DNA from: Chryseobacterium carnipullorum
GTDB lineage: Bacteria > Bacteroidota > Bacteroidia > Flavobacteriales > Weeksellaceae
Length of the DNA: 64,000 bases
Direction: 5' to 3'
Assembly: GCF_900142785.1 (NCBI RefSeq)
Contig: NZ_FRCD01000001.1
Span: forward strand, 124,001 to 188,000
Below, piece by piece: positions 24,818 to 32,332 of this stretch (position 1 is its first letter; each line of letters opens with the position of its first letter). The translations under genes were made by a program, and so were the position numbers. The notes below the pieces were generated by a model that searched no databases, was not told the DNA's origin, and saw only the letters and a program-made list of their open reading frames with translations.

Positions 24818-25267
24818 TCAGTTTTTCTTTTTATTTTTCATTTTAAATAAGTACCATCCATTTCCTATTTCCCGGATAAAAAGCATACCGCCAGGATCCA
24901 TGACCGGGATTTCATTCTTCTTATCAGTATAAAGATATCCTACCGCATTATTTTCCATATTACAGATCACAAATGCCAGTGTATTTCTTGTAAAAGGAAG
25001 GTATTCATTAATATCAGAAATGGTCAGTTGATAATACGTGTTCATAAACTTCTGACTCTTTTGTAGATCAGTATCATCTTTATTTAAATTTCTAAATTTT
25101 ATAAATTCTTCTTTTAAAGCATTGAATTGCGGTTTCAACTTGACAAAGTGGTCTATCAGTTCATCGTCAGACCGGTTTCCAAGGTCATCTATCCTTTTTA
25201 TATAACTAAATTGTTTTCCGGAGGTAAAAAGTTTCTGCTCATCTTTACTTTTCAATACATCTTCCAC
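24818..25267 (-). CDS. C-terminal fragment of the interrupted exported protein
   Basis: 149 codons from the first possible start (GTG at 25267) to the stop. No signal peptide, although the intact protein was exported. Charged helical part (RSDDELIDHFVKLKPQFNALK) followed by a compact domain containing GYLYTDKKNEIPVMDPGGML and ending in a Lys-rich tail. Independent translation is doubtful because the preceding 26 in-frame codons also look protein-coding. Confidence 0.45.
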   Translation of the reverse strand: MEDVLKSKDEQKLFTSGKQFSYIKRIDDLGNRSDDELIDHFVKLKPQFNALKEEFIKFRNLNKDDTDLQKSQKFMNTYYQLTISDINEYLPFTRNTLAFVICNMENNAVGYLYTDKKNEIPVMDPGGMLFIREIGNGWYLFKMKNKKKN

Positions 25268-25345
25268 CTGTTCTTCGGTAAGATCTCTTGCAAAAGCTAC
25301 ATAAGCAAATGTGATGTTCGGAAGTTTTTGCGCCTCAAAGATTTT

Positions 25346-25651
25346 TCAGTCATTTTTAACTTTCCTGAAATACAGGTAGAAATCATATTGCGTCCCGTTT
25401 TTATCTGTTGCTGTAACATCTATAACCTTGTAGTTTTCACCGGCATTAAATTCTCTGTAGCCTAATCCGTAATTCGTATTTTTATCTCTTTCATACTGCA
25501 ATTCAATATCCCTGTTATCAAAAAGATACTTCTGGTATTTTTCCTTCTGGTCCCGATTGGACAATATCAACTTTGAGATTTCTATAGGCGTATTTTGAGC
25601 AGAAAACCAGCCGGAAATCAGACTTAAGATGATAATGAGTATGTTTTTCAT
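25346..25651 (-). CDS. N-terminal fragment of the interrupted exported protein
   Basis: 101 codons before the TGA, still translatable: signal peptide cleaved after about FSAQ, then ILSNRDQKEKYQKYLFDNRD and a beta-rich part ending in YLYFRKVKND. If the TGA is real this would be secreted as a truncated protein. An ATG five codons earlier (25666) is less likely. Confidence 0.55.
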   Translation of the reverse strand: MKNILIIILSLISGWFSAQNTPIEISKLILSNRDQKEKYQKYLFDNRDIELQYERDKNTNYGLGYREFNAGENYKVIDVTATDKNGTQYDFYLYFRKVKND

Positions 25652-25721
25652 GAAAAATTTGATCAACTATCGTTTTTATCGATGGTTAAAATTATGGTTT
25701 TTTTACGAATTTTTTTAATCG

Positions 25722-25729
25722 TATTTTTG
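25722..25729 (+). promoter_or_regulatory. candidate -7 element for mnmA
   Basis: TATTTTTG matches TAnnTTTG, 50 bases before the mnmA ATG. The upstream side is a long T-run without a clear TTG. Confidence 0.45.
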
Positions 25730-25779
25730 CCGGGTCAAACTAAGAACTCCCGTTAAGAGTTTCGTAAAATTGAAATAAA

Positions 25780-26967
25780 ATGAAAGTAGTAGTAGGATTA
25801 TCTGGAGGTGTAGATTCCAGTGTTACAGCGTATTTGTTACAACAACAAGGCCATGAAGTGGTCGCTTTGTTTATGAGAAACTGGAATGATGCTTCGGTAA
25901 CGCTGGAGGATGAATGCCCGTGGATTGAAGACAGTAATGATGCCCTGATGGTAGCCCAGAAGCTGGGAATTCCTTTTCAGGTGATTGATATGAGCGAACT
26001 TTACAAAGAGCGCATCGTAGATTATATGTTTGATGAATATCAGAAAGGAAGAACTCCGAATCCTGATGTTTTGTGCAACAGAGAAGTAAAATTTGACGTT
26101 TTCATGAAAACTGCCATGTCTTTGGGCGCTGATAAAGTAGCTACAGGACATTATGCACAGGTTAATTCCACTTTTGATGAAAACGGAAAGGAAATTTTTC
26201 ATCTTTTAGCTGGAAAAGATAATAATAAAGACCAGTCGTATTTTCTATGTCAGCTGAGCCAGGATCAGTTGTCGAAAGCTTTGTTTCCTATCGGAGAGCT
26301 TACAAAACCTCAGGTAAGGGAAATCGCTAAAGAGATAGGACTTGTTACTGCAGATAAAAAAGATTCTCAGGGATTATGTTTTATTGGAAAGGTAAGTCTG
26401 CCTCAGTTTTTACAGCAGCAGTTGGTTCCCAAAGAAGGAGAAATTGTAGAAATATTCAAAGACTCCCCTTTATTTTCAGTGGAAAAACCTGAGTTTTCTT
26501 CAAAGGAGGAAGAACTTGAGTTTTTAACCCGGAAAATCGATTATAAAAAAACGGACGGTAAAGTTATCGGAAAGCATCAGGGTGCCCAATTTTTCACGAT
26601 CGGACAAAGTAAGGGACTTGGTATAGGCGGACATAAGGAAAGCTGTTTTATCATCTCCAGAGACATGGAAAACAACATTATATTTGTAGGTGAAGGTCAC
26701 AGTTCTCCAGGTCTGCACAAAAAAGCATTAAAAATTGACAATTCAGAATTGCATTGGGTTCGTGAAGATTTGAAGCTGGACAATGGTGGTTCTATGGAAG
26801 TCATGGCAAGATTCAGATACAGACAGGCTCTTCAAAAAGCGGTTCTGTATCATTTTGAAAATGCATCTTATATTGAATTTGAAGAACCTCAGTCAGCCAT
26901 AGCAGAAGGTCAGTTTGCAGCCTGGTATCTTGATGATGAATTGATTGGAAGCGGCGTTATTGCATAA
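25780..26967 (+). CDS. mnmA: tRNA-specific 2-thiouridylase MnmA
   Basis: 395 aa. Thiolates U34 of tRNA-Lys, -Glu and -Gln in the mnm5s2U pathway. The ATP pyrophosphatase P-loop is [10 protein letters not shown] (residues 6-15). The catalytic Cys is in [12 protein letters not shown] (about residue 105) and the second, persulfide-bearing Cys in [11 protein letters not shown] (about residue 205). ATGHYAQ and the C-terminal beta-barrel PRU-like domain are present. mnmG, which acts on the same wobble base, lies about 28 kb away at 54635. Confidence 0.96.
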   Translation: MKVVVGLSGGVDSSVTAYLLQQQGHEVVALFMRNWNDASVTLEDECPWIEDSNDALMVAQKLGIPFQVIDMSELYKERIVDYMFDEYQKGRTPNPDVLCNREVKFDVFMKTAMSLGADKVATGHYAQVNSTFDENGKEIFHLLAGKDNNKDQSYFLCQLSQDQLSKALFPIGELTKPQVREIAKEIGLVTADKKDSQGLCFIGKVSLPQFLQQQLVPKEGEIVEIFKDSPLFSVEKPEFSSKEEELEFLTRKIDYKKTDGKVIGKHQGAQFFTIGQSKGLGIGGHKESCFIISRDMENNIIFVGEGHSSPGLHKKALKIDNSELHWVREDLKLDNGGSMEVMARFRYRQALQKAVLYHFENASYIEFEEPQSAIAEGQFAAWYLDDELIGSGVIA

Positions 26968-27045
26968 TAAAAGGTTTTTGAAAATTTTATGTAACGAATT
27001 TTGAGTTGTTAGATTGACTCTGTCATAACAATAAAAAATACTCCT

Positions 27046-27249
27046 GTGAAAACGACTTCAAAAAACGACTCTGCATTGATCAATCTCTTTTTAATGCCGC
27101 TTGTCACTGCCGTTTTTGGCTATAATTTTTACCCGGTGATGATACATCCGTAAAAATCAAATATTGCAGAAGCCCTTATTCTTGTAGTGATCATTTCTTT
27201 GATGGTCCGCAAATAGGGATCCAAGCCTTTAAAAGAAGAATACAAATAA
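27046..27249 (+). pseudogene. decayed small membrane-protein gene
   Basis: From the GTG at 27046 one frame reads MKTTSKNDSALINLFLMPLV, TAVFGYNFYPVMIHP, then TAA (27151), then KSNIAEALILVVIISLMVRK, then TAG (27214), then GSKPLKEEYK and TAA (27247). The frame contains two membrane-helix-like stretches and a polar tail, as expected for a two-helix protein of about 67 residues with two nonsense mutations. It is followed directly by a good terminator. Chance cannot be excluded for such a short stretch. Confidence 0.4.
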
Positions 27250-27277
27250 TAAATCAATCTCATTGATCTCTATAAAT

Positions 27278-27310
27278 CCCGAAGCATTCATGTTTCGGGT
27301 TTCTTTTTTT
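27278..27310 (+). terminator. terminator after the decayed gene
   Basis: CCCGAA (27278-27283) pairs with TTCGGG (27294-27299), extended by flanking A/T pairs, followed by TTTCTTTTTTT. Confidence 0.7.
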
Positions 27311-27311
27311 A

Positions 27312-27677
27312 TTAATGAGTATTTTTAGGTTTGATCTTATGCTTGAAATCAGTTGACATAAACATCATAAATACAATAATTTCCGCAACAAGAATACTGA
27401 TTAAAACTCCCACTGGCCGGTCTATACTTAGTCCTCTGATTAATTTCACGACACCCAGAATGAAAATAAACAACATGAAGTACAGAGAAACAGTTGAACG
27501 ATTTTCTCTGAAGAGTTTTAAACAGAAAACAGAGATGTAGAATCCTAAGAGCATTATTACATAAAACTTCAGGAATTCCGGGCCTCTTACCATAATAGGA
27601 TTGAGCGTATGGCAGAATATTTCCAGCCCTGTAAAGCTCACCACGATAGGTACAGAATGAATGATCATCTTTTTCAT
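27312..27677 (-). CDS. four-helix membrane protein of unknown function
   Basis: 121 aa from the ATG at 27677 (MKKMIIHSVPIVVSF). The frame is open further upstream, but that part is a low-complexity shadow of the Gly/Cys-rich end of the neighbouring gene. Four predicted membrane helices (SVPIVVSFTGLEIF, FYVIMLLGFYISVFCL, SLYFMLFIFILGVVKLI, VGVLISILVAEIIVFMMF). It starts 13 bases after the stop of the glycine-rich protein gene, so the two are probably cotranscribed and may act together. Family not recognised. Confidence 0.75.
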   Translation of the reverse strand: MKKMIIHSVPIVVSFTGLEIFCHTLNPIMVRGPEFLKFYVIMLLGFYISVFCLKLFRENRSTVSLYFMLFIFILGVVKLIRGLSIDRPVGVLISILVAEIIVFMMFMSTDFKHKIKPKNTH

Positions 27678-27690
27678 AGCGCTCCATTTT

Positions 27691-28446
27691 TTAACCTCCA
27701 CATCCTCCACCGCAACCTCCACAACCGCCGCCGCATCCACTACTGCATCCACTTCCTCCTCCATCTCCGCTGCAACCGGAACTTCCTCCATCACTGCTTC
27801 CTCCGATACTGCCGTCATCTTTCTTTTTACTGGTATTATTTTCGATGTCGACCTGAAATGCGCCCACAACATGAAAGAAAATGAAAAAGCCTATGAAGGG
27901 TAATGCAAATAATGTTAATGATCCCAGAACTTCTCCCAGACAGGACGACAACATGAAAGGCGCGATCAATAACGGGATGATCCTCAGTCTTTTCAGCCAA
28001 ATTGTCAGAATTCCTTTTTTTTCTTTTTCATACCAGATCTCTTTGGGAGCTTCCTGCTGAAAAACGTCACGATAATTTTTCAAAGTATCTGAAAACCATT
28101 TCTGATGTTTGTTTTTTTCTTTAAAACCACCTTTTGAAGGATGGTGATGAAGGGATCTTTTAAGGACCTTAGGACAGAATTCTTCCCAGTAGTTCTGGGT
28201 GTAAATCAGGTGCATATGCCATACTTTATCGACGGTTTCGCTTGGAGACGCTCCATTGGGAAGGATGCAGCAGAGGTACACAAATTTTTTATACTCCTGA
28301 ATGGCTTTCTGGGCAAAATCTAATGTCCAGCGTTCTTCTTTAGCCAGTTTTTTTGAAAAAGGAAAATCAGCATCCGAAGCATCCAGTGAAAAGCTTTGAA
28401 TCCTGTTCCAAAGGGTTTCGTCTTTTAATAAGATTGTTGTTTCCAT
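27691..28446 (-). CDS. glycine-rich domain (GRDP/DUF1399-like) membrane protein with Cys-Gly tail
   Basis: 251 aa from METTILLKDETLW at 28446; an ATG nine codons earlier is possible. Residues about 55-115 (ETVDKVWHMHLIYTQNYWEE, then LHHHPSKGG) resemble the W-H-x-H...H pattern of plant-type glycine-rich domain proteins (DUF1399). Two membrane segments follow (about 155-200, LRIIPLLIAPFML and LTLFALPFIGFFIFFHVV). The last about 35 residues are almost only Gly, Cys and Ser (ending GCGGGCGGCGGGCGG). The tail may bind metal or be modified; function unknown. Shares an operon with the four-helix protein. Confidence 0.8.
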   Translation of the reverse strand: METTILLKDETLWNRIQSFSLDASDADFPFSKKLAKEERWTLDFAQKAIQEYKKFVYLCCILPNGASPSETVDKVWHMHLIYTQNYWEEFCPKVLKRSLHHHPSKGGFKEKNKHQKWFSDTLKNYRDVFQQEAPKEIWYEKEKKGILTIWLKRLRIIPLLIAPFMLSSCLGEVLGSLTLFALPFIGFFIFFHVVGAFQVDIENNTSKKKDDGSIGGSSDGGSSGCSGDGGGSGCSSGCGGGCGGCGGGCGG

Positions 28447-28560
28447 TGTGTTAACTTTTATTTTTCTACTCAAATATCATTTGATTTCAAAATATAAAAG
28501 TCTTTCATCCATCTTATGTAGATGTATAAAAATCTTATATTAGTCTTATAAAATAAAAGA

Positions 28561-29457
28561 ATGAAAAAGGAAGATATTCAGCATCTGGAGAAACTGATGA
28601 ACTTTTTAAGTCAGCATTTTTTAAAGAAAAATCATTGGGAAGGGGTGACCAAGACGGAATGGTCCTACATCAGCGCAGAACTCAACGATTTGATTATTAA
28701 TGATCATTCGGACAAAGGCATCAAAAAAGAACCGGATCTCCTGGGATCAAACTATCTCTATGAACATCTGATCATCAATAAATTAAAGAAATACAAGCAG
28801 CATGAAAATGCAGTTTTAAGCAGGCCAAATCTAGCTAAATTAAGTCAGATCGTAAAAGTTTTAGGGTATTCCCATTACATTGATTTCATTAATTCCAACA
28901 CAGACGCATTCAATTTCAATGATCTGAGGATCGATATGAATAATGTGAATCAGAATACAGCCCTTTTAGACCGCCTGACGGGCTGCTGGTATTCCTACAA
29001 CAGAAACCTTCCGGAGAACCCTTTAATGGCAAGGGAAGAGCGTATATGGAGGCCTGCAATGGAAATCTACAAATCTGAAACTACCGGTGAGTATTTCATC
29101 GAAAGAAGTGGCGGAGATCACCATAAATATTTCGGAAAAGTAACGGCGTACTCAGATTATGTGTTCATTATCATGAACAGCAATACGTTTATTCGCCAGC
29201 GACATTTTATCTCAAGGATAAAAGATATCAAGGAAAAACTCAAAAATCCAGAATATAAGCTCCATGAAGTTCATTTTATAAGTACATGTATTAGTTTTAA
29301 TCAGGAGCCGATAGCCCTGTTTGAAATATTTCAGAAAGCAGACCGAAAAACTTTTATTTCTGACTCGATCAGCTTCCCGATTGACAGTGATGAAATCCCA
29401 CCTTCTATTATAAAACAACTTGAGGACACTGAGTCTAACAGAATAGATTACAGATAG
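28561..29457 (+). CDS. hypothetical cytosolic protein
   Basis: 298 aa, no signal peptide or membrane helix. The N-terminal 120 residues look helical; the C-terminal half (LTGCWYSYNRNLPENP, EIYKSETTGEYFIERSGGDH, YVFIIMNS) looks like a beta-barrel or lipocalin-like module. This two-part arrangement, small helical domain plus beta domain, is reminiscent of bacterial regulatory proteins, but I cannot name a family. It is divergent from the glycine-rich gene, across 114 bases of AT-rich DNA. Confidence 0.8.
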   Translation: MKKEDIQHLEKLMNFLSQHFLKKNHWEGVTKTEWSYISAELNDLIINDHSDKGIKKEPDLLGSNYLYEHLIINKLKKYKQHENAVLSRPNLAKLSQIVKVLGYSHYIDFINSNTDAFNFNDLRIDMNNVNQNTALLDRLTGCWYSYNRNLPENPLMAREERIWRPAMEIYKSETTGEYFIERSGGDHHKYFGKVTAYSDYVFIIMNSNTFIRQRHFISRIKDIKEKLKNPEYKLHEVHFISTCISFNQEPIALFEIFQKADRKTFISDSISFPIDSDEIPPSIIKQLEDTESNRIDYR

Positions 29458-29538
29458 GTAATTTTGATGTTTTGGAAAGTGATGAGTTCTTTGGTGCAGG
29501 ATTTGGAATGACTTCCTATCACATTTCACCAGTGTCGT

Positions 29539-29650
29539 AAAATTGCCCAGTGACGCTCCTCAACCTCAACCTAAAATCGGACATTTACATAAAAACTCAC
29601 CATTTAATTGCAAAGCAAAATTCACCATTGACGTTCATCAATCTAAGCCT
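29539..29650. repeat. pair of diverged 34-base direct repeats
   Basis: 29539-29572 and 29617-29650 match at 26 of 34 positions (shared AAAATT, CCA, TGACG, TCAA, CCT). A further part-copy (TTTCACCAGTGTCG) lies just upstream of the first. The stretch lies in the 246-base non-coding gap between the hypothetical gene and the response regulator. No function is evident; it may be a decayed dispersed repeat. Confidence 0.5.
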
Positions 29651-29703
29651 TAACTTAAATGTCTGAAATCTGATGTCTTGTGTATGATATCTATAATCTT
29701 ACT

Positions 29704-30447
29704 CTACCCCACCAGCCATTCCTTAAAATCCTTAACCCTATCTCTGCTCACGGTTATTTCTTCCTGTGGCTGAAATTCCATCTCGACTTTATAATAAGGA
29801 GAAGTATGGATGTTTTTTATGTAGTCCGAATTGATAATAAACTGTCTGTTGACACGGAAAAACTTCTTTTCTTCGAGAATGTCTTCCAGTTCATCGAGTG
29901 TGAAATCTGACGGATAAACTCTCTCGTCCGTCTGGAGATACACAATTTTGTTTTCACTGAAAAAACAGCTTATTTCCTGCGTCTGAACAATCTTCAGGTT
30001 GTACCCTATCTTTACCAGAACCCTTGAAAGGGTAGATTTCTCTTTTCTGATGAGCTGTTTAATATCTTCAGAACCGGCTGTATTATTGGATGGAATGAAG
30101 GATTTAAACTTCTCCACGGCCCCTGAAAGATCTTCTTCCAGAATAGGCTTCAGAAGGTAATCGATGCTGTTTAATTTAAATGCTTTCAGCGTATACTGAT
30201 CAAAAGCTGTTGTATAAATGATAAACCCTTTTGTAGGTACTTTTTCGAAAATATCGAAAGAAAGGCCATCTCCCAGAACGATGTCAGAAAAAATCAGTTG
30301 CGGGTGCTCATTTTCAGAGAACCAAGCGACCCCTTCTTCTACTGATTCAATTTTGCCAACCACTTCTATTTCAGGAAAATTACTCAGCATTCTTTCTAAT
30401 TTTCTTGAAGCCGGTTTTTCGTCTTCGATAATGACAGTTTTGATCAT
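29704..30447 (-). CDS. LytTR family response regulator
   Basis: 247 aa. The receiver domain (about 1-120) has the acidic pair E8/D9, phosphoacceptor D55 (LIFSDIVLGDG), the T in IYTTAFDQYT and K in YLLKPI. The C-terminal LytTR DNA-binding domain (about 140-245) contains VYPSDFTLDELED and FFRVNRQFIIN, standard for the family. It is the last gene of the operon with the LytS-type kinase at 32319, its obvious partner. It would bind DNA direct repeats; targets are not identifiable. Confidence 0.94.
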   Translation of the reverse strand: MIKTVIIEDEKPASRKLERMLSNFPEIEVVGKIESVEEGVAWFSENEHPQLIFSDIVLGDGLSFDIFEKVPTKGFIIYTTAFDQYTLKAFKLNSIDYLLKPILEEDLSGAVEKFKSFIPSNNTAGSEDIKQLIRKEKSTLSRVLVKIGYNLKIVQTQEISCFFSENKIVYLQTDERVYPSDFTLDELEDILEEKKFFRVNRQFIINSDYIKNIHTSPYYKVEMEFQPQEEITVSRDRVKDFKEWLVG

Positions 30448-30502
30448 TGAGTGACAGTTTTTAGTTTAATTCGGGAATAAAAGTAGATAAAAAATAAACA
30501 GC

Positions 30503-30778
30503 TTAAAAATCAATGTTCTTTTTGCCCTTTCTCATCTCTTTTTCCATAACCGTTCTTTCCCATTCCGCGTCCAGCAGAAATAGCTTTACCGCCTTTACCG
30601 TTAGAAAAATCCCCCAAATGACCAGAATAAAAGATCCATCAAATAAAGAGAAATTAAGTGATCCGTTTTCAAAAAGGTCATCAAAAAAGATAATTCCGGC
30701 CACTATTCCAAACCAAAGAAGGCTTTTGTAAAATTTTTTCAGTTGGGTGACTCTTTCGTAGGCGCTGTTGTAATCCAT
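30503..30778 (-). CDS. 2TM domain protein, divergent copy
   Basis: 91 aa. Architecture: YERVTQLKKFYKSLL at the N-terminus, then two membrane helices (LLWFGIVAGIIFF and FILVIWGIFLTVKAV) and the C-terminal charged segment EWERTVMEKEM. This matches the 2TM domain pattern (Tyr-x2-A-x2-R-V-x-x-L-x-x-F-Y, two helices, W-E-x-K/R-x-I/V-x-x-x-M), more diverged than the other copies. Domain function is unknown. Confidence 0.85.
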   Translation of the reverse strand: MDYNSAYERVTQLKKFYKSLLWFGIVAGIIFFDDLFENGSLNFSLFDGSFILVIWGIFLTVKAVKLFLLDAEWERTVMEKEMRKGKKNIDF

Positions 30779-30802
30779 GATCGTTATTTTTTTATCCGTT
30801 AA

Positions 30803-31099
30803 TTATAATGTTTTTGTCTTTCCCTGATCCTGTCCCATCAATTCCTTGATCTTTTTTTCTTCCCACGTTTTCCCGATGCCAAATACATTCACCGCGTGCG
30901 CTACAATTCCTATTCCCCACCCCAGCATTGGCCAGTAAAACCATAAATGACCGGGAGATGTTAATAAATTCAATGCAACTAAGAAAGGAATAACAAGACA
31001 GTATGAAGTAAGATTACCATAGAATCCTTTCAGCTCTTTTACTCTTCTGACTGCTTTTTTGTAAGCCTGCGTTTCTTTTGTGTATCCTATTGTTTCCAT
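30803..31099 (-). CDS. 2TM domain protein
   Basis: 98 aa from METIGYTKET at 31099; the 15 codons upstream in frame are unlikely. Clear 2TM domain: YKKAVRRVKELKGFYGNL, helix 1 (CLVIPFLVALNLL), LWFYWPMLGWGIGIVAHA, then WEEKKIKELM. It is strikingly similar to the C-terminal extension of the histidine kinase in the same operon (shared ELKxFYGNLxSYC, NLxTSPxxLWFYxPMLGWGIG), pointing to an internal duplication. Confidence 0.9.
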   Translation of the reverse strand: METIGYTKETQAYKKAVRRVKELKGFYGNLTSYCLVIPFLVALNLLTSPGHLWFYWPMLGWGIGIVAHAVNVFGIGKTWEEKKIKELMGQDQGKTKTL

Positions 31100-31399
31100 A
31101 ATTTTAATTTTAAAAAAGGTTAGTTTATCTTTTTGTTGAATCAAAGGTAGATCAGAAATGGGCCATCATTCAACTTTATATAACTGAGCCGTAGAATATG
31201 CTTTCTGAATGGTAAAAAGTTGGATTCAGCAGTTATTGGCATAAAGAAAGACGTATTTTTTCTTTTATAAATTGTATCGAGCATAAAATCCTTGAGTCTT
31301 TAACGTTTAGCCAACATACACCACATTAATTTTAATCTCCCACAGATTTTGCGGATTACGCAGATCATTGCGTTGGAATGATTGATTTTGAAAATGGGA

Positions 31400-31969
31400 T
31401 CAGTAAATGAAAGGAATGAGTTTTTTCGTCTTTTTTCTATATTCTAAGTACTCATCTCCAAACTTTTCAACCAGAGCCTGTTCTTCCACTTTTATCCGGT
31501 ATAGGAAAGCAAAAAATGGTGGCAGGAATGCAAGAAACAGGGAAAACCAGTTATTAAGATACAGACCCAATCCTAAAGAAGTCAGCAGTGAAAAGGCATA
31601 GGATGGATGTCTCAGATATTTGTAAAAACCTTCCTTTTTGATCTGATGATCGTTTTTTATCGTTACGTCAACCGTAAAATACTTACCTAAAGACCTGATA
31701 ATAATCCATCTGAGGACAATTCCGATGAGAATGAATGCTTCGCCAATATAGAAGATCCAGACCTCTTCAGCTATTGGAAATCTCGTCATATAAGATGTTG
31801 ATACAGAAGCCGCAATAGAAAAAGGAATCGCCAGCCATAAAATATTCAGGGTAGATTTATCTTTGTCCTTCTTATCTTCTTTACCGGATTTTAGCATGTT
31901 CTTATACAGGATTTCGGTAAAAAACCAAACAACCATTGAAATGTAAAACAGGATTTGTAATGAATGCAT
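31400..31969 (-). CDS. isoprenylcysteine carboxyl methyltransferase-like membrane protein
   Basis: 189 aa with about five membrane helices. The C-terminal signature GFYKYLRHPSYAFSL and VEEQALVEKFGDEYLEYRKK, then LIPFIY, is the PEMT/ICMT-type SAM-binding end. Bacteria do not prenylate proteins in the eukaryotic way, so the natural substrate is unknown; a lipid or small molecule is likelier. It lies inside the 2TM/LytS operon, preceded by a 60-base and followed by a 300-base gap. Confidence 0.88.
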   Translation of the reverse strand: MHSLQILFYISMVVWFFTEILYKNMLKSGKEDKKDKDKSTLNILWLAIPFSIAASVSTSYMTRFPIAEEVWIFYIGEAFILIGIVLRWIIIRSLGKYFTVDVTIKNDHQIKKEGFYKYLRHPSYAFSLLTSLGLGLYLNNWFSLFLAFLPPFFAFLYRIKVEEQALVEKFGDEYLEYRKKTKKLIPFIY

Positions 31970-32029
31970 ACTTTTTATTTTAAGATTAAAACATCAATCG
32001 GTTTCTGAACCTCATCACTCCACAACCAT

Positions 32030-32332
32030 TTACTTTTTATTTTTTTCCATCAGTTTCCTGATTTTCTTTTCTTCCCAGTTTCTTACAAAGCCAATATTGG
32101 GTAAATAAACCGCTATCGCATGAGCGGCCAGACCTATTCCCCAGAATGTAGCTGTAAAGAAATTTTTGAACTGAAAATAGCTTTCTCCCGGTTCCAAATG
32201 CCTGATATTATAGACCACAATCATTGCATTCACGGCAATGTAGGCAAATAAGTGTCCGTAAAACCCTCTCAACCGCTCCACCTGCCTTCTGGCCTGCTCG
32301 TAACGGATATTATTTTCATCAGAAATTTCCAT
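32030..32332 (-). CDS. 2TM domain protein
   Basis: 100 aa. YEQARRQVERLRGFYGHLFA, helix 1 (YIAVNAMIVVYNI), FFTATFWGIGLAAHAIAVYL (helix 2), and NWEEKKIRKLMEKNK at the C-terminus. A complete 2TM domain. Its ATG lies 14 bases inside the 3' end of the kinase gene, so translation is coupled to the kinase. Confidence 0.9.
   Translation of the reverse strand: MEISDENNIRYEQARRQVERLRGFYGHLFAYIAVNAMIVVYNIRHLEPGESYFQFKNFFTATFWGIGLAAHAIAVYLPNIGFVRNWEEKKIRKLMEKNKK

Larger units (their letters stand above)
24818..25651 (-). pseudogene. exported-protein gene interrupted by an in-frame TGA
   Basis: One continuous reading frame from the signal peptide start at 25651 (MKNILIIILSLISGWFSAQ) to the TAA at 24818 is broken only by a TGA at 25346-25348. 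Sequence on both sides stays protein-like: upstream ...LYFRKVKND, then stop, then KIFEAQKLPNITFAYVAFAR, which has no ATG, GTG or TTG until the GTG at 25267. The simplest reading is a Trp codon TGG mutated to TGA in a gene of about 277 codons. Alternatives are a base-calling error or two separate genes. The family is not recognised. Confidence 0.65.

Noticed and set aside
27678..27872. N-terminal extension of the four-helix membrane protein (Glu/Val/Ala-rich)
   Set aside because: It is the out-of-frame shadow of the Gly/Cys repeat in the overlapping gene; the start at 27677 gives a clean membrane protein.
31330..31372. Stretch CCCACAGATTTTGCGGATT near 31340 as a regulatory site
   Set aside because: It resembles a common low-complexity AATCTGC-type sequence of Flavobacteriia intergenic DNA; no structure or function seen.
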